Part shown: in pieces, positions 9,074 through 17,948 of the stretch | Layout: the number at the start of each line of letters is the position of its first letter | How positions within the stretch are numbered: the stretch's first letter is position 1 | DNA from: an uncultured Collinsella sp. | GTDB lineage: Bacteria > Actinomycetota > Coriobacteriia > Coriobacteriales > Coriobacteriaceae | Assembly (NCBI GenBank): GCA_900542165.1 | Contig: UQMM01000011.1 | Coordinates: 1 to 60,576, forward strand | Direction of reading: 5' to 3' | DNA: 60,576 nt | The notes under the pieces: model-generated | Told to the model about the DNA's origin: nothing | What the model saw: only the letters and a program-made list of their open reading frames with translations | Database searches by the model: none | Translations under genes and position numbers: made by a program

Positions 9074-10522
9074 TTAGCGGCGTTCGAGGACCGCTACGGT
9101 TTCGGTGTGGTCGGTGTGAGGGAACATGTCGACGGGCGTGATCTTGAGCAGGCGATAGCCTCCGTCGAGGAGCTGATGCAGGTCGCGCTCTTGAGTTACG
9201 GGGTTGCAGCTGATATAGGTGATGCGGCGCGGCTTAAGCGCGCAGGCAGCTTCGAGGAACTCGGGCGTGGAGCCGGCGCGCGGCGGATCGATGGAAAGGA
9301 CATCGACTCGCTCGTTGTTGTCGGCGGCATCTAGGATGTAGTCGGTGGCATCGTCGGCCATAAACCAAGCGCTGCGGGTGAGGCCGTTGAGCTCGGCATT
9401 ACGACGTGCGTCGGCAATGCCGGCGTGGTTACGCTCCACGCCAAGCAGCATAATGCCGACGCCCTTGTCCTGGGCGGCTTTGGCTGCGCACAGGCCGATA
9501 GTTCCGCTACCGCAATAGGCATCCATGAGTACGTCGCCCTGCTGCAGGTCCATGCCGTCAATCGCGAGCTGATAGAGCAGCTCGGTCTGCTGCGGGCTGG
9601 TCTGGTAGAACGCGGTGGGGGAGATATCGAATTCGCAGCCGAGCAGCTGGTCGCGCATGCACTCGGCGCCATATACAATGCGGGTTTCCTCGCCGAGGAT
9701 GGCGTTGCCGGGACGTCCGTTGATGTTTTGGGCGACGGTGACGATGTGCGGATTGAGTGCGGCGACAGCCTCAAAGAACTCCTGCGCATGCGGCAAGTCG
9801 CGCTGAGCGGTCACGAGCGTGACCATGACCTGGTCGGTACGCCAACCGCAGCGGACGACGGCATAGCGAAGCAAACCAAGATGCTTGTCCTCATTAAAGG
9901 CGGGAATATGCAGCCGCTCAGCTTCGCGTGCGATGCCGTTGAGAATCTGACGGGCGCCCGGTGCCTCGACGGGGCATTCGGGTACGGCAACGATCTTGTG
10001 CGTGCCGCGCTCAAAGAAACCGCAACGGACGGCGCCCTCCTTACCGGGAGCAAAGGGAGTGGCAGCCTTATGACGAAAGCCACGCGGCGCAGGATATTTG
10101 CCCGGGTCGCCCAGGGTGACACCCATGCCACGAATAGGATCTACAGCAATGCCCTCACGCTCACAAAGCGAAGCAAAAAGCTCCTCCATAGCAGCCTGCT
10201 TGGCGGCGAGCTGCTTCTTATAAGGACGATTGAGCGCCGTACATCCACCGCAAGCTTTCATGATGGAACAAGGAGACTTGGGATCAACGGCCTTGCGCGC
10301 AGACGAAACCTGATCTTTATGCGAGCGCTTGGAGCGAGTCTGAGATGCCTTGACCTCGCTCCGACGAGAGTCAGAACGCTTGGTCTTAGCCCTGTTCTTG
10401 GTCGATTTGCTTTTTGCAGCTTTAGAAGACTTGGATTTCGTAGAAGATTTCTCCTCCTTCGACCCCTCAGCCGCCTCGATCAAAGCACGACGAGCCTTAC
10501 GCTCCGCACGAGATTCTGCCAT
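9074..10522 (-). CDS. 23S rRNA (uracil-C5)-methyltransferase, RlmD/TrmA family
   Basis: The product (482 residues) should methylate C5 of a uridine in 23S rRNA or tRNA using SAM. An N-terminal Fe-S-type cysteine cluster (CSIMKACGGC) is followed by the SAM-binding motif DAYCGSGTIGLCAAK and the catalytic cysteine in SCNPVTQERDL. A lysine/serine-rich tail of about 90 residues precedes the cluster, replacing the usual TRAM domain. The reading frame stays open to 10750, but the extra codons run through an inverted repeat; the ATG at 10522 has GTGGAG upstream and starts a sensible MAESRAERK sequence. Exact target (U747, U1939 or tRNA U54) is not resolvable. Confidence 0.88.
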   Translation of the reverse strand: MAESRAERKARRALIEAAEGSKEEKSSTKSKSSKAAKSKSTKNRAKTKRSDSRRSEVKASQTRSKRSHKDQVSSARKAVDPKSPCSIMKACGGCTALNRPYKKQLAAKQAAMEELFASLCEREGIAVDPIRGMGVTLGDPGKYPAPRGFRHKAATPFAPGKEGAVRCGFFERGTHKIVAVPECPVEAPGARQILNGIAREAERLHIPAFNEDKHLGLLRYAVVRCGWRTDQVMVTLVTAQRDLPHAQEFFEAVAALNPHIVTVAQNINGRPGNAILGEETRIVYGAECMRDQLLGCEFDISPTAFYQTSPQQTELLYQLAIDGMDLQQGDVLMDAYCGSGTIGLCAAKAAQDKGVGIMLLGVERNHAGIADARRNAELNGLTRSAWFMADDATDYILDAADNNERVDVLSIDPPRAGSTPEFLEAACALKPRRITYISCNPVTQERDLHQLLDGGYRLLKITPVDMFPHTDHTETVAVLERR

Positions 10523-10629
10523 CAATAACTCCACTAATTCATGAATTAAAGCTGCAAGTATTGTACCGTGCCAAGCCAGCAGACGATATACAAGCGGTTT
10601 AATCGTGTCGGTGATAAGCCCAACGACGG

Positions 10630-10768
10630 TTGCCCGCCGCGTGAGGGGTGTGGGGGTTAAGTTTATCGCGAGTTCCGCACGAACAGGAGGCCACTTAATG
10701 TGGCCTCCGTCGTGAGCAGGACTGTAGAGCAGGAAACTTAACCCCCACACCCCTCACGCGGCGGGCAA
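10630..10768. repeat. Nested inverted repeat: 35-bp arms around an inner hairpin module
   Basis: Perfect 35-bp arms (10630-10664 and 10734-10768) enclose 69 bases. Within these is a 23-base palindrome (10686-10708) and a 17-base block at 10717-10733 reading, on the minus strand, CCTGCTCTACAGTCCTG. The same block and a 19-base core of the palindrome recur at 60521-60567 in the opposite orientation. The element sits between two divergent genes, so it is not simply a shared terminator. Confidence 0.85.
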
Positions 10769-10775
10769 ACTCGCC

Positions 10776-10804
10776 TTGTGCTCTATCACGCTAAAGTGTA
10801 TGAT
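10776..10804 (+). promoter_or_regulatory. Promoter of the amino-acid ABC importer operon
   Basis: TTGTGC (10776-10781) and TATGAT (10799-10804) are separated by 17 bases, giving a likely start near 10811. Confidence 0.6.
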
Positions 10805-10823
10805 GCTGAACGTTACACGATTC

Positions 10824-10841
10824 ACTTTACTTAACTAAAGT
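10824..10841. promoter_or_regulatory. Candidate operator, CTTTA-N6-TAAAG palindrome
   Basis: The 18-mer ACTTTACTTAACTAAAGT lies just downstream of the predicted transcription start, a roadblock position. A copy matching 15 of 18 bases lies at 48922-48939 upstream of ilvE. Confidence 0.5.
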
Positions 10842-10859
10842 ACCATCAAGGGGGATACC

Positions 10860-11720
10860 ATGAATACCGATATGTCTCGTCGTCAGTTTGTTGGTCTAGC
10901 CGGCTCGCTCGCCACGGTGCTTGGCCTTGGTCTTGTCGGTTGCGGCGGTGGTGCCGGCAAGGGCTCCGCTGCCGGTTCTGCCGCAGCCAAGGATGTGAAG
11001 GGCGCTGCGGAGTCCAAGAAGCTCGTGGTGGGCTTTGATAAGTCCTATCCTCCGTACGGCTTTGTGGGCGATGACGGTGAGTACACGGGCTTTGACCTCG
11101 ACCTTGCCAAGGCCGTTGCCGATAAGCAGGGCTGGGAAGTCGATTACGAGGCCATCGATTGGGATGCCAAGGACACGCTGCTCAACTCCGGCGCCATCAA
11201 CTGCATCTGGAACGGCTTTACCATGGAGGGCCGCGAGGACGACTACACGTTCTCCGAGCCGTACATGCTCAACGAGCAGGTGCTGGTGGTAAAGAAGGAT
11301 GCAGGCATCAAGAGCTGGGACGATCTTGCCGGCAAGACCGTGATTACCCAGACCGATTCCGCTGCGCAGGATGTGCTTGAGGGTGACCAGAAGGATCTGG
11401 CGGCGACGTTTGCCACGCTCGACACCATCGGTGAGTACAACACGGCGTTTATGCAGCTCGAGAGCGGCGCGGTCGATGCCGTGGCTTGCGACCTTTCGAT
11501 TGCCCAGTATCAGCTTGCCGCCAAGCCTGATGCTTATACGCAGCTTGATGAGCCGCTGTCCAGCGAGCACTACGCCGTCGGCTTTAAGAAGGGCGACACC
11601 AAGTCGGCCGACGCCGTGACCGAGTCGCTCAAGGCGCTCTACGAGGACGGCACAGTCAAGGACCTGTGCGACAAGTATTCAAGCTATGGTCTATCTTTCG
11701 ATAATTGGGTGCTCAAGTAA
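10860..11720 (+). CDS. Amino-acid ABC transporter substrate-binding lipoprotein
   Basis: The product (286 residues) is an extracytoplasmic type II binding protein that delivers a polar amino acid to the permease encoded next. The N-terminus has SRRQF, resembling a Tat signal, followed by a hydrophobic run and a lipobox LVGC with the cysteine at about residue 28; an A/G/S-rich linker follows. LVVGFDKSYPPYGFVGDDG and YTGFDLDLAKAVA are the family's first binding-lobe motifs. The ATG at 10860 follows AAGGGGGATACC. It overlaps the permease start by one base. Confidence 0.92.
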   Translation: MNTDMSRRQFVGLAGSLATVLGLGLVGCGGGAGKGSAAGSAAAKDVKGAAESKKLVVGFDKSYPPYGFVGDDGEYTGFDLDLAKAVADKQGWEVDYEAIDWDAKDTLLNSGAINCIWNGFTMEGREDDYTFSEPYMLNEQVLVVKKDAGIKSWDDLAGKTVITQTDSAAQDVLEGDQKDLAATFATLDTIGEYNTAFMQLESGAVDAVACDLSIAQYQLAAKPDAYTQLDEPLSSEHYAVGFKKGDTKSADAVTESLKALYEDGTVKDLCDKYSSYGLSFDNWVLK

Positions 11721-12373
11721 TGTCTATTCAGGTCATGATGCAGATGCTTGGCCAGGGATTCTTGGTCAGTTTGCAGTTGTTTGTGCTGACGCTGCTGGGG
11801 TCGATTCCGCTGGGAATCCCCGTGGCGTTTATGCGCATGAGCAAAATCGCGCCGCTTCGCTGGATTGCGCGCATCTACATTTCGGTCATGCGCGGTACGC
11901 CGCTCATGCTGCAGATGTTTGCCATCTACTTTGCCCCGTACTACGTGTTTGGCATTTCGCTCACGCCCGATTCCAAGTGGACGGCGTGCGTCGTGGCGTT
12001 CATCATCAACTACGCCGGCTATTTTGCCGAGATCTATCGATCGGGCCTGCAGTCCATTCCGCGCGGTCAATATGAGGCCGCCGAGGTGCTGGGCTACTCG
12101 CGCATGCAAACGTTTCTGTATATCGTGATGCCGCAGGTCGCCAAGCGTATTCTGCCGGCGATGGGCAACGAGATCATCACACTGGTCAAGGACACGTCGC
12201 TGGCGTTTGCCATTGGCGTGGGTGAGATGTTCTCGACGGCCAAGGCGCTGGTCGCCTCGCAGGTGAGCATGGTGCCGTTTGCAATCGCGGCGCTGATCTA
12301 CTGGGTCTTTAACTTCGTCGTCGAGATGCTGCTGGGCGCTGCCGAGAAAAAATTGGATTACTACCATGATTAA
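11720..12373 (+). CDS. Amino-acid ABC transporter permease, HisM/GlnP type
   Basis: The product (217 residues) is the membrane channel subunit of a polar amino-acid importer. It has about five hydrophobic segments, and the EAA loop QYEAAEVLGYSRMQTF at about residues 115-130 contacts the ATPase. RGTPLMLQMF is the conserved segment in the middle of the domain. Its ATG shares a base with the preceding stop (TAATG), which implies translational coupling; it overlaps the ATPase gene by eight bases. Confidence 0.93.
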   Translation: MSIQVMMQMLGQGFLVSLQLFVLTLLGSIPLGIPVAFMRMSKIAPLRWIARIYISVMRGTPLMLQMFAIYFAPYYVFGISLTPDSKWTACVVAFIINYAGYFAEIYRSGLQSIPRGQYEAAEVLGYSRMQTFLYIVMPQVAKRILPAMGNEIITLVKDTSLAFAIGVGEMFSTAKALVASQVSMVPFAIAALIYWVFNFVVEMLLGAAEKKLDYYHD

Positions 12374-13130
12374 TTCGGTAATGAATATATCGAACGCGCG
12401 TAAGGCGTTTGGCGGCAATGAGGTGCTCAAGGATATCTCGCTTGAGGTGAAGCGTGGCGAGGTCGTGGCGATTATCGGACCTTCGGGTGGCGGCAAGTCC
12501 ACGCTGCTGCGGTGTGCCACGCTGCTCGAGACACTCGACGGAGGCTCGCTCTCGTTTGGAGACCTTGCCGTTGCGACGGATGCGGGTTCGGGCGCGGTCT
12601 ATGCGAAGGGCGATGTGCCCAAGCAAGCGCGCTCGCGGTTTGGCCTGGTGTTTCAGAACTACAATCTGTTCCCGCACTATACCGTGATGAAAAACATCAT
12701 CGATGCGCCGATTCGTGTGCTTAAGCGTCCGCGCGAGCAGGCGGAAGCCCGCGCTCACGAGCTGATTGCGCAAATGGGGCTGACGGGCAACGAGAACAAG
12801 GTGCCGTGTGAGCTTTCGGGCGGTCAGCAGCAGCGCGTGAGTATTGCCCGCGCCCTAGCGCTCGATCCGGAAATCTTATTCTTTGACGAGCCGACCTCGG
12901 CGCTCGATCCCGAGCTGACGGCCGAGGTGCTGCGTGTCATTAAAGACCTTGCCGCGCAGAATATGACGATGGTGATCGTGACCCACGCAATGCAGTTTGC
13001 GCGCGATGTTGCCGACCGCGTGGTCTTTATGGATGGCGGTCGTATTGTCGAGGAGGGTCCTGCCGAGCAGGTCATCGACCATCCGCGCGAGCAGCGCACC
13101 CGTGAGTTCTTGAGCCGTATCGAGGGGTAG
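12366..13130 (+). CDS. Amino-acid ABC transporter ATP-binding protein, GlnQ type
   Basis: The product (254 residues) is the ATPase of the importer. Walker A GPSGGGKST (about residues 37-45), signature LSGGQQQR and Walker B ILFFDEPTSALDPE are intact, as is the H-loop in VIVTHAMQF. The ATG at 12366 overlaps the permease by eight bases. Compared with standard GlnQ it carries a short extra loop after the A-loop region (TDAGSGAVYAKGDVPKQA), seen in some Coriobacteriia relatives. The operon ends at a terminator at 13165. Confidence 0.93.
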   Translation: MINSVMNISNARKAFGGNEVLKDISLEVKRGEVVAIIGPSGGGKSTLLRCATLLETLDGGSLSFGDLAVATDAGSGAVYAKGDVPKQARSRFGLVFQNYNLFPHYTVMKNIIDAPIRVLKRPREQAEARAHELIAQMGLTGNENKVPCELSGGQQQRVSIARALALDPEILFFDEPTSALDPELTAEVLRVIKDLAAQNMTMVIVTHAMQFARDVADRVVFMDGGRIVEEGPAEQVIDHPREQRTREFLSRIEG

Positions 13131-13164
13131 GCTCAGCTATTTGCTCAACTGTTTATTGAGGTGA

Positions 13165-13200
13165 AACCGCCGCAGGTCTTATCATCTGCGGCGGTTTTTT
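13165..13200 (+). terminator. Terminator of the amino-acid importer operon
   Basis: AAACCGCCGCAG pairs with CTGCGGCGGTTT and is followed by T residues. Confidence 0.85.
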
Positions 13201-13436
13201 GCATCCGCGGGGTTCAATAATCGCCTTGCAAGCTCGCCCCCTCCTCTCGCCGCCTGTATTCATACGTGCGCCGAAAGGTATGCATGGACAGCCGCCCGTG
13301 AGGGTAGGGTGGTGGCATAGGACATTTGGAGGGTGAGTCGGCTCGGCTGCCGACCATGCTGCTCCCGGGATGGCACCGACCGCGAACTCTCCCCGTTGGC
13401 GTCGCGCATTGCGCGCGGCCCTGCAAGGAGGTCATC

Positions 13437-15512
13437 ATGGGTGCTCCCAAGACCGGTAACGTAAGGAACGTGGTGCTCGTAGGCCAAGGCGGGGTGGGCA
13501 AGACTTCACTCGCCGAGGCCATGCTCCACCTTTCCGGCAAGACCGCCCGCCTGGGCGGCCACGACGGCACCAAGCCCACGCTCGACTATGACCCCGAAGA
13601 GGTTAAGCGTGCGTTTTCCATCTCGACGACCATTGCGCCGATCGACTGGAAGGGCGCGCGCATCAATGTGCTCGATGCCCCGTGCTACCCCGATTTTATC
13701 GGCGACGCCTTTGCCGCGATGAGCGTCTGCGAGACGGCTCTGTTTGTGGTCGACGCCGAGGCCGGCCCGCAGCCTACGACGGTTAAGCTCTGGTATGCCG
13801 CCGAGGACCTGCGCCTGGCGCGTGCGGTGTTCGTAAACCGCCTGTCGCGCTCCGAGGCCAGCTTTGCGACCACGATGGACCTGCTGCAGGAGCGCTTTGG
13901 CACGCGCCTGGGCGCCGTGACCCTTCCCTGGGGCGAGGGCGAGGACTTTGACGGCATCATCGACCTGGTGCGCATGAAGGCACGCCATTGCAACGGCACC
14001 GAAGCCGTTGAGTCGGAGATTCCCGAGGAGTATCGTGCCCAGGCCGAGGAGGCCCATGACCATCTGTGCGAGTTGGTGGCCGAGGCCGACGATGAGCTGA
14101 TGATGAAGTACTTGGAAGGCGAGGAGACGCTGACGCAGGAGGAGCTTGAAGGCCTGCTGTCGAAGGCGATCGCCGAGCGCATCTTTGTGCCGGTCTTTGC
14201 GGGCGATTGCATTAAGGAGCAGGGCGTCAACTCGCTGATGGACGACATCGCCACGTACTTCCCGGCGCCGACGGACTACGGCGAGATGCCGCTCATCGAC
14301 GGTGATTCGCTCAAGATTTCGAGCGACGATGACCGTCCGGTGGCGTTTGTGTTTAAGACGCTGGCCGATCCGCAGCAGGGTCGCATCAGCTTTATCAAGG
14401 TGCTGACGGGTACGCTTGAGCCGGGCCTTGAGCTAATCAACGCGCGTACCCGCAAGAGCGATCGTCTGGCTCACCTGTATGTGATGTGCGGTCGCGACAT
14501 GACCGAGGTCGGTCACGCCTATGCCGGCGACATCATCGTGGCGCCCAAGCTGGCGGCCGAGACGGGCGATACGCTCTCCATTACCGGTAAGGTCGAGGCT
14601 GCGGCGTTTAAGTTCCCCAACTCTCAGTACCGCATCGCCATCGAGGCCGAGAATCGCGGCGACGAAGAGAAGCTCTACACGTTTATTGAGAAGGCATGCA
14701 AGGCCGATCCGACCATGAGCATCGATCGCGACGAGGAGACCGGGCAGACTATCATCTCCGCCGTGGGTGAGGCGCAGGTTTCGGTGTTGCTTAACCGTTT
14801 GGAGGATCGCACCAAGGTCGTGGCCAAGAGCGTGCCGATCCGCATTCCGTATCGCGAGACCATCCGCCGCACGGCGAGCGCCCAGGGCCGCCACAAGAAG
14901 CAGACCGGTGGTGCCGGTCAGTACGGCGACTGCTGGCTGCGCGTGGAGCCGCTTATTGGGCCCGACGGCACGAGCGACGGCTACGAGTTTGTGGATGAGG
15001 TCGTAGGCGGCCGCATTCCGCGCTCGCTGATTCCCGCCGTGGACAAGGGCGTCCAGGAGACCATGAAGGACGGCATCATTGCCGGCTACCCGCTCACGGG
15101 CATTCGCGTGGCTGTGTACGACGGCTCGTATCACAGCGTCGACTCCAACGAGATGGCGTTCCGCGCGGCGGCTCGTATCGGCCTGCGCAAGGCATGCGCC
15201 GATGCCGACCCGGTGGTGCTGGAGCCCATCGAGGAAATCACGGTGACTATCCCCGAGAGCTACGCCGGCGCCGTGATGGGCGACATCTCGGCCTCACGTG
15301 GTCGCGTGACGGGCATGGAGACCGATGAGCGCGGAGACACCGTGGTCATTGCCCAGGCGCCGCTGGCAGAGCTGACGGATTATTCGACGCGCCTGCGCTC
15401 CATCACGCGCGGAACGGGCGACTTTACCATGAAGCCTGCAGGCTACGAGCAGGTGCCTTATGACGTTCAGGCCAAGCTGGTCGAGCGCTATGAGGAGGGT
15501 CGCGCCAAGTAG
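13437..15512 (+). CDS. EF-G-like translation GTPase paralogue (FusA2-like)
   Basis: The product (691 residues) has the full EF-G domain order: G domain, domain II, III, IV (RHKKQTGGAGQYGDC) and V. The P-loop GQGGVGKTS is intact. Other G motifs are degenerate: the position of DTPGH reads DAPCY, so both the DxxG glycine and the catalytic histidine are replaced, and NKMD reads NRLS. Switch I lacks RGIT. That separates it from canonical FusA and places it with the EF-G-like group whose role is unknown. The ATG at 13437 follows AAGGAGGTCATC; an upstream in-frame ATG at 13326 has no ribosome site. The gene is monocistronic. Confidence 0.88.
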   Translation: MGAPKTGNVRNVVLVGQGGVGKTSLAEAMLHLSGKTARLGGHDGTKPTLDYDPEEVKRAFSISTTIAPIDWKGARINVLDAPCYPDFIGDAFAAMSVCETALFVVDAEAGPQPTTVKLWYAAEDLRLARAVFVNRLSRSEASFATTMDLLQERFGTRLGAVTLPWGEGEDFDGIIDLVRMKARHCNGTEAVESEIPEEYRAQAEEAHDHLCELVAEADDELMMKYLEGEETLTQEELEGLLSKAIAERIFVPVFAGDCIKEQGVNSLMDDIATYFPAPTDYGEMPLIDGDSLKISSDDDRPVAFVFKTLADPQQGRISFIKVLTGTLEPGLELINARTRKSDRLAHLYVMCGRDMTEVGHAYAGDIIVAPKLAAETGDTLSITGKVEAAAFKFPNSQYRIAIEAENRGDEEKLYTFIEKACKADPTMSIDRDEETGQTIISAVGEAQVSVLLNRLEDRTKVVAKSVPIRIPYRETIRRTASAQGRHKKQTGGAGQYGDCWLRVEPLIGPDGTSDGYEFVDEVVGGRIPRSLIPAVDKGVQETMKDGIIAGYPLTGIRVAVYDGSYHSVDSNEMAFRAAARIGLRKACADADPVVLEPIEEITVTIPESYAGAVMGDISASRGRVTGMETDERGDTVVIAQAPLAELTDYSTRLRSITRGTGDFTMKPAGYEQVPYDVQAKLVERYEEGRAK

Positions 15513-15547
15513 CGTGTGGCGTTGCCTGCAACATGCATGCCGGTGCA

Positions 15548-15582
15548 AGGGCCGCTCTGGGCAATCCAGGGCGGCCCTTTTT
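15548..15582. terminator. Bidirectional terminator
   Basis: AAGGGCCGCTCTGG pairs with CCAGGGCGGCCCTT, with TTTTT on the plus strand, between two convergent genes. Confidence 0.85.
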
Positions 15583-15641
15583 GATCCCTGGGGGACGGAG
15601 GAAAACGGATCATTTTAGGTTTTGGGGCAGCTTGGTCGGCG

Positions 15642-16625
15642 CTAGTCTCCGGATGCCTGGTTGCGGCCGGTGGCGTAGTCGATCTGCACGTGCGGCTGCA
15701 GGTTGTAGCAGTACACATGGAAGCATAGGGTCTTGCCGTGGTCCTCGACCGATTGCGCCTCAAGTCGCACGCCACGGCAGACAAGTTCCTCTTCGTTGTA
15801 CATGGGCGTGACGCGGTAGAGCACATGGTTGCCTGTGTCGTGGATGTAGTCGAGGATCTGCTCTTCAAACGGCAGCATGCCCGTTTCGTTGAGATAGCGC
15901 GTGCCGGTGAGGAGATTCTTGCGATTGGCGTTTTCGCCGCAGAGCGACCAGGCGATGAGGTGGCAACGGTTGTAGAGGCTTTGACCCGGAATAAAGTCGT
16001 AGCGTTGCTGGTGCCATCCGGCGGGGTGAATACGCGAGATATCCCCGCGCTTGCCTTGACCGAGCGACTCGGGACCCACGCAGGCGAGCGCTTTGCGGGT
16101 GCGGCCTAAGCTGTCGAGCTTGGAGAACTTCTTAAAGCAGCCCTCTTCGGTAGCGCGCTCGTATTCATCGAGCGTGAACGACGGCGTGCCGAGCGGGTGC
16201 GTGCTGTCGGCGCGAAGGGCAACGTAGGGGTTGCCGGCGTAGTCGGGAATGCTGCTGAGGTATACGCCGCGGGCGCGGTTAAGATCGGGGTTTTCGACCT
16301 CGTCGATGGGGGTGGCGGCGCCATCTTCGGAGGCACCGTCGCCGGTGCCGGTCGCGGCGGAATCGGAGCCAACGCCAGAGTCCTGGCTGTTTTGGGAGTC
16401 CGAGGAGCTCGCCGTTCCCGATTCGAGGCGGGCGACCAGGTCCGCCTCGTCGTCGGTGCGGCTGGGGCTCTCGTTTTGCTTTTCGGCAAGAGTTGCCGCC
16501 TGCTCATCACTTTGCGGGGACAGCAGCTTGGGTGCCCCGTCGAGCGATCCCGTAAACAGCGCAAACCCCAGCACCACGGCGGTGCCGATGGAAAGTACCT
16601 GCTTGTAGGAGGATTTGCGCGGCAT
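15642..16625 (-). CDS. Membrane-anchored DNA/RNA non-specific endonuclease, EndA/NucA-like
   Basis: The product (327 residues) starts with a basic N-terminus and one hydrophobic segment (about residues 12-28), then a 70-residue S/E/D/G-rich linker, then a nuclease domain from about 125. YNRCHLIAWSLCG matches the His-Me-finger motif of competence nuclease EndA and relatives (their DRGH variant), and ENANRKNLLTGTRYLN carries the metal-binding asparagine. It is therefore likely displayed outside the membrane, degrading or processing extracellular DNA for nutrition or uptake. No competence genes are nearby. The ATG at 16625 follows AGGAGCCTC. Confidence 0.85.
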   Translation of the reverse strand: MPRKSSYKQVLSIGTAVVLGFALFTGSLDGAPKLLSPQSDEQAATLAEKQNESPSRTDDEADLVARLESGTASSSDSQNSQDSGVGSDSAATGTGDGASEDGAATPIDEVENPDLNRARGVYLSSIPDYAGNPYVALRADSTHPLGTPSFTLDEYERATEEGCFKKFSKLDSLGRTRKALACVGPESLGQGKRGDISRIHPAGWHQQRYDFIPGQSLYNRCHLIAWSLCGENANRKNLLTGTRYLNETGMLPFEEQILDYIHDTGNHVLYRVTPMYNEEELVCRGVRLEAQSVEDHGKTLCFHVYCYNLQPHVQIDYATGRNQASGD

Positions 16626-16776
16626 TGAGGCTCCTGGATGGACGGTTCGGAATCTACCAGTCTAGCAGGAGCCGGCTGAGGCCGCTCCGCCGAACAAATA
16701 CTCAAGATTTGGGACAAATGCCGCCGGTTCATTTGCCTCATATGGAGCTGCGGCGGTTGTGAATGTGGGGCTTCGG

Positions 16777-16822
16777 CGTTTCCCCAGATAAAACCTGCCA
16801 AAATAAACCTGTCCCTTTTTGG
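16777..16822. repeat. Dispersed REP-like repeat, copy 1
   Basis: This 46-base sequence matches the reverse complement of 19881-19926 at 45 of 46 positions, and 39 of its bases match 22057-22095 with one difference. Its core AACCTGCC...TTTTTGG tends to fold into a hairpin. Confidence 0.8.
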
Positions 16823-16868
16823 AAGGTGGCAATTTATGTGTTCAGGTTGAGCCTGCGCAGCGCCGAGC

Positions 16869-16897
16869 AGTTGCGCCGTTTGTAAAACGGCGCAACT
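16869..16897. terminator. Hairpin at the 3' end of larE
   Basis: AGTTGCGCCGTTT pairs perfectly with AAACGGCGCAACT around a 3-base loop, overlapping the last base of the larE stop codon. There is no T run after it on the minus strand, so it may be a weak terminator or a processing or stability hairpin. Confidence 0.55.
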
Positions 16898-17775
16898 TAA
16901 AGATTCATGTTGCCGTGGATGTAGGGGGTAACCTCGGGGGAGATGTGGCCGCAGCCCAGCTCGCGCAGCGCGGACTCGATAGCGGCGGGCAGCGGGGTCT
17001 TGCCCTTGTCGTCGACGGCGGTACCGCCGAGGGCGGCAATCTTTACGACATCTGCGGGAGCGGCTTCGATATGCATGCAGCCGCCGACCAGGCGTGCGCG
17101 GACCTGAGCCAGGTCAAGATTGTGCAGGTAATCCTCGCAGGCGCGGATTAGATTGACCTTCTCGCGCGTCAGCTCTTCGCCCGTAGGGACGCGTGTGGCA
17201 AGACAGGCTCCCGCCGGCAGGTTCCAAACGGGATAGCCCCATGTGCGCAGCAGCTCGCGCTCTTCGTCCTTGGTAAAGCCGACCTCCATAAGGGGTGAGC
17301 GTACGCCGAGCTCTTCTGCCGCACGCATGCCGGGGCGGTAGTCATCGCGATCGCTTGCATTGCTGCCATCGATGACGGTGGGAAAGCCGAGCGACTTGGC
17401 GTGGTTGACGATGGCGGTAAAGCCGGCGTGCTTGCAGTGGTAGCAGCGATTGGCATCGTTGCAGGCTACTTGGGGGAGCTGCAGCTGATCGACCGAAATA
17501 TTGAGCACGGGGAGCTTAAAATGCGCCCCTTCATTGGCTTGTCCATCAACGGACCGCTCAAACGAAGCCTGTTCGGGCGTGCCGATGAGCGGCGTGGTGA
17601 GATGGACGAGGAGGGTATTGGTAGGCATGATGCGGGCGCATACGGCGGCCAAAAAGCTGCTGTCAACGCCGCCGGAAAACCCGATAGCCACGCGCCCGTA
17701 TGCCAAAAGCAGCTGCTCGAGCGCCGATAGCTTGTCTTGAAGCTCCTCTGCGGGTGCCGCGGTGTCTAAAATCAT
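16897..17775 (-). CDS. larE: ATP-dependent sacrificial sulfur transferase LarE
   Basis: LarE donates sulfur, classically from its own cysteine, to build the nickel-pincer cofactor of lactate racemase and related enzymes. The PP-loop GFSGGVDSSF is at about residues 33-42. The sulfur-donor cysteine position is present in LPAGACLATRVPTG, and the family motif DGSNASDRDDYRPG is intact. Length is 292 residues, as expected. No larA, larB or larC lies in the window, so the racemase partners must be elsewhere or the protein serves another sulfur-transfer role. The gene is divergent from a HAD hydrolase. Confidence 0.9.
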   Translation of the reverse strand: MILDTAAPAEELQDKLSALEQLLLAYGRVAIGFSGGVDSSFLAAVCARIMPTNTLLVHLTTPLIGTPEQASFERSVDGQANEGAHFKLPVLNISVDQLQLPQVACNDANRCYHCKHAGFTAIVNHAKSLGFPTVIDGSNASDRDDYRPGMRAAEELGVRSPLMEVGFTKDEERELLRTWGYPVWNLPAGACLATRVPTGEELTREKVNLIRACEDYLHNLDLAQVRARLVGGCMHIEAAPADVVKIAALGGTAVDDKGKTPLPAAIESALRELGCGHISPEVTPYIHGNMNL

Positions 17776-17871
17776 GAAACGTTCCTTATCGTTGAGTACT
17801 CGATCGAAAACTATAATCCTAATGCGTTACTTGCCATAAGACTTCTATCTGTGTAACGAAAGTGCAATATG

Positions 17872-17888
17872 GTATATACGTTATATAC
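17872..17888. promoter_or_regulatory. Palindrome in the larE-HAD divergent region
   Basis: GTATATACGTTATATAC is a perfect 7-bp inverted repeat around CGT, about 60 bases before the HAD gene and 100 before larE. It could be an operator for either gene, or part of it could serve as a -10 box. Confidence 0.4.
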
Positions 17889-17948
17889 AAGTTGCCAAAT
17901 GCGGTAGAGTTGCAGCAACGCGACAGCGAGAGTCGATGGGGGACTGAT

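Noticed and set aside
10523..10750. N-terminal extension of the RNA methyltransferase to 10750
   Set aside because: The added codons run through the inverted repeat and have no ribosome site; the ATG at 10522 does.
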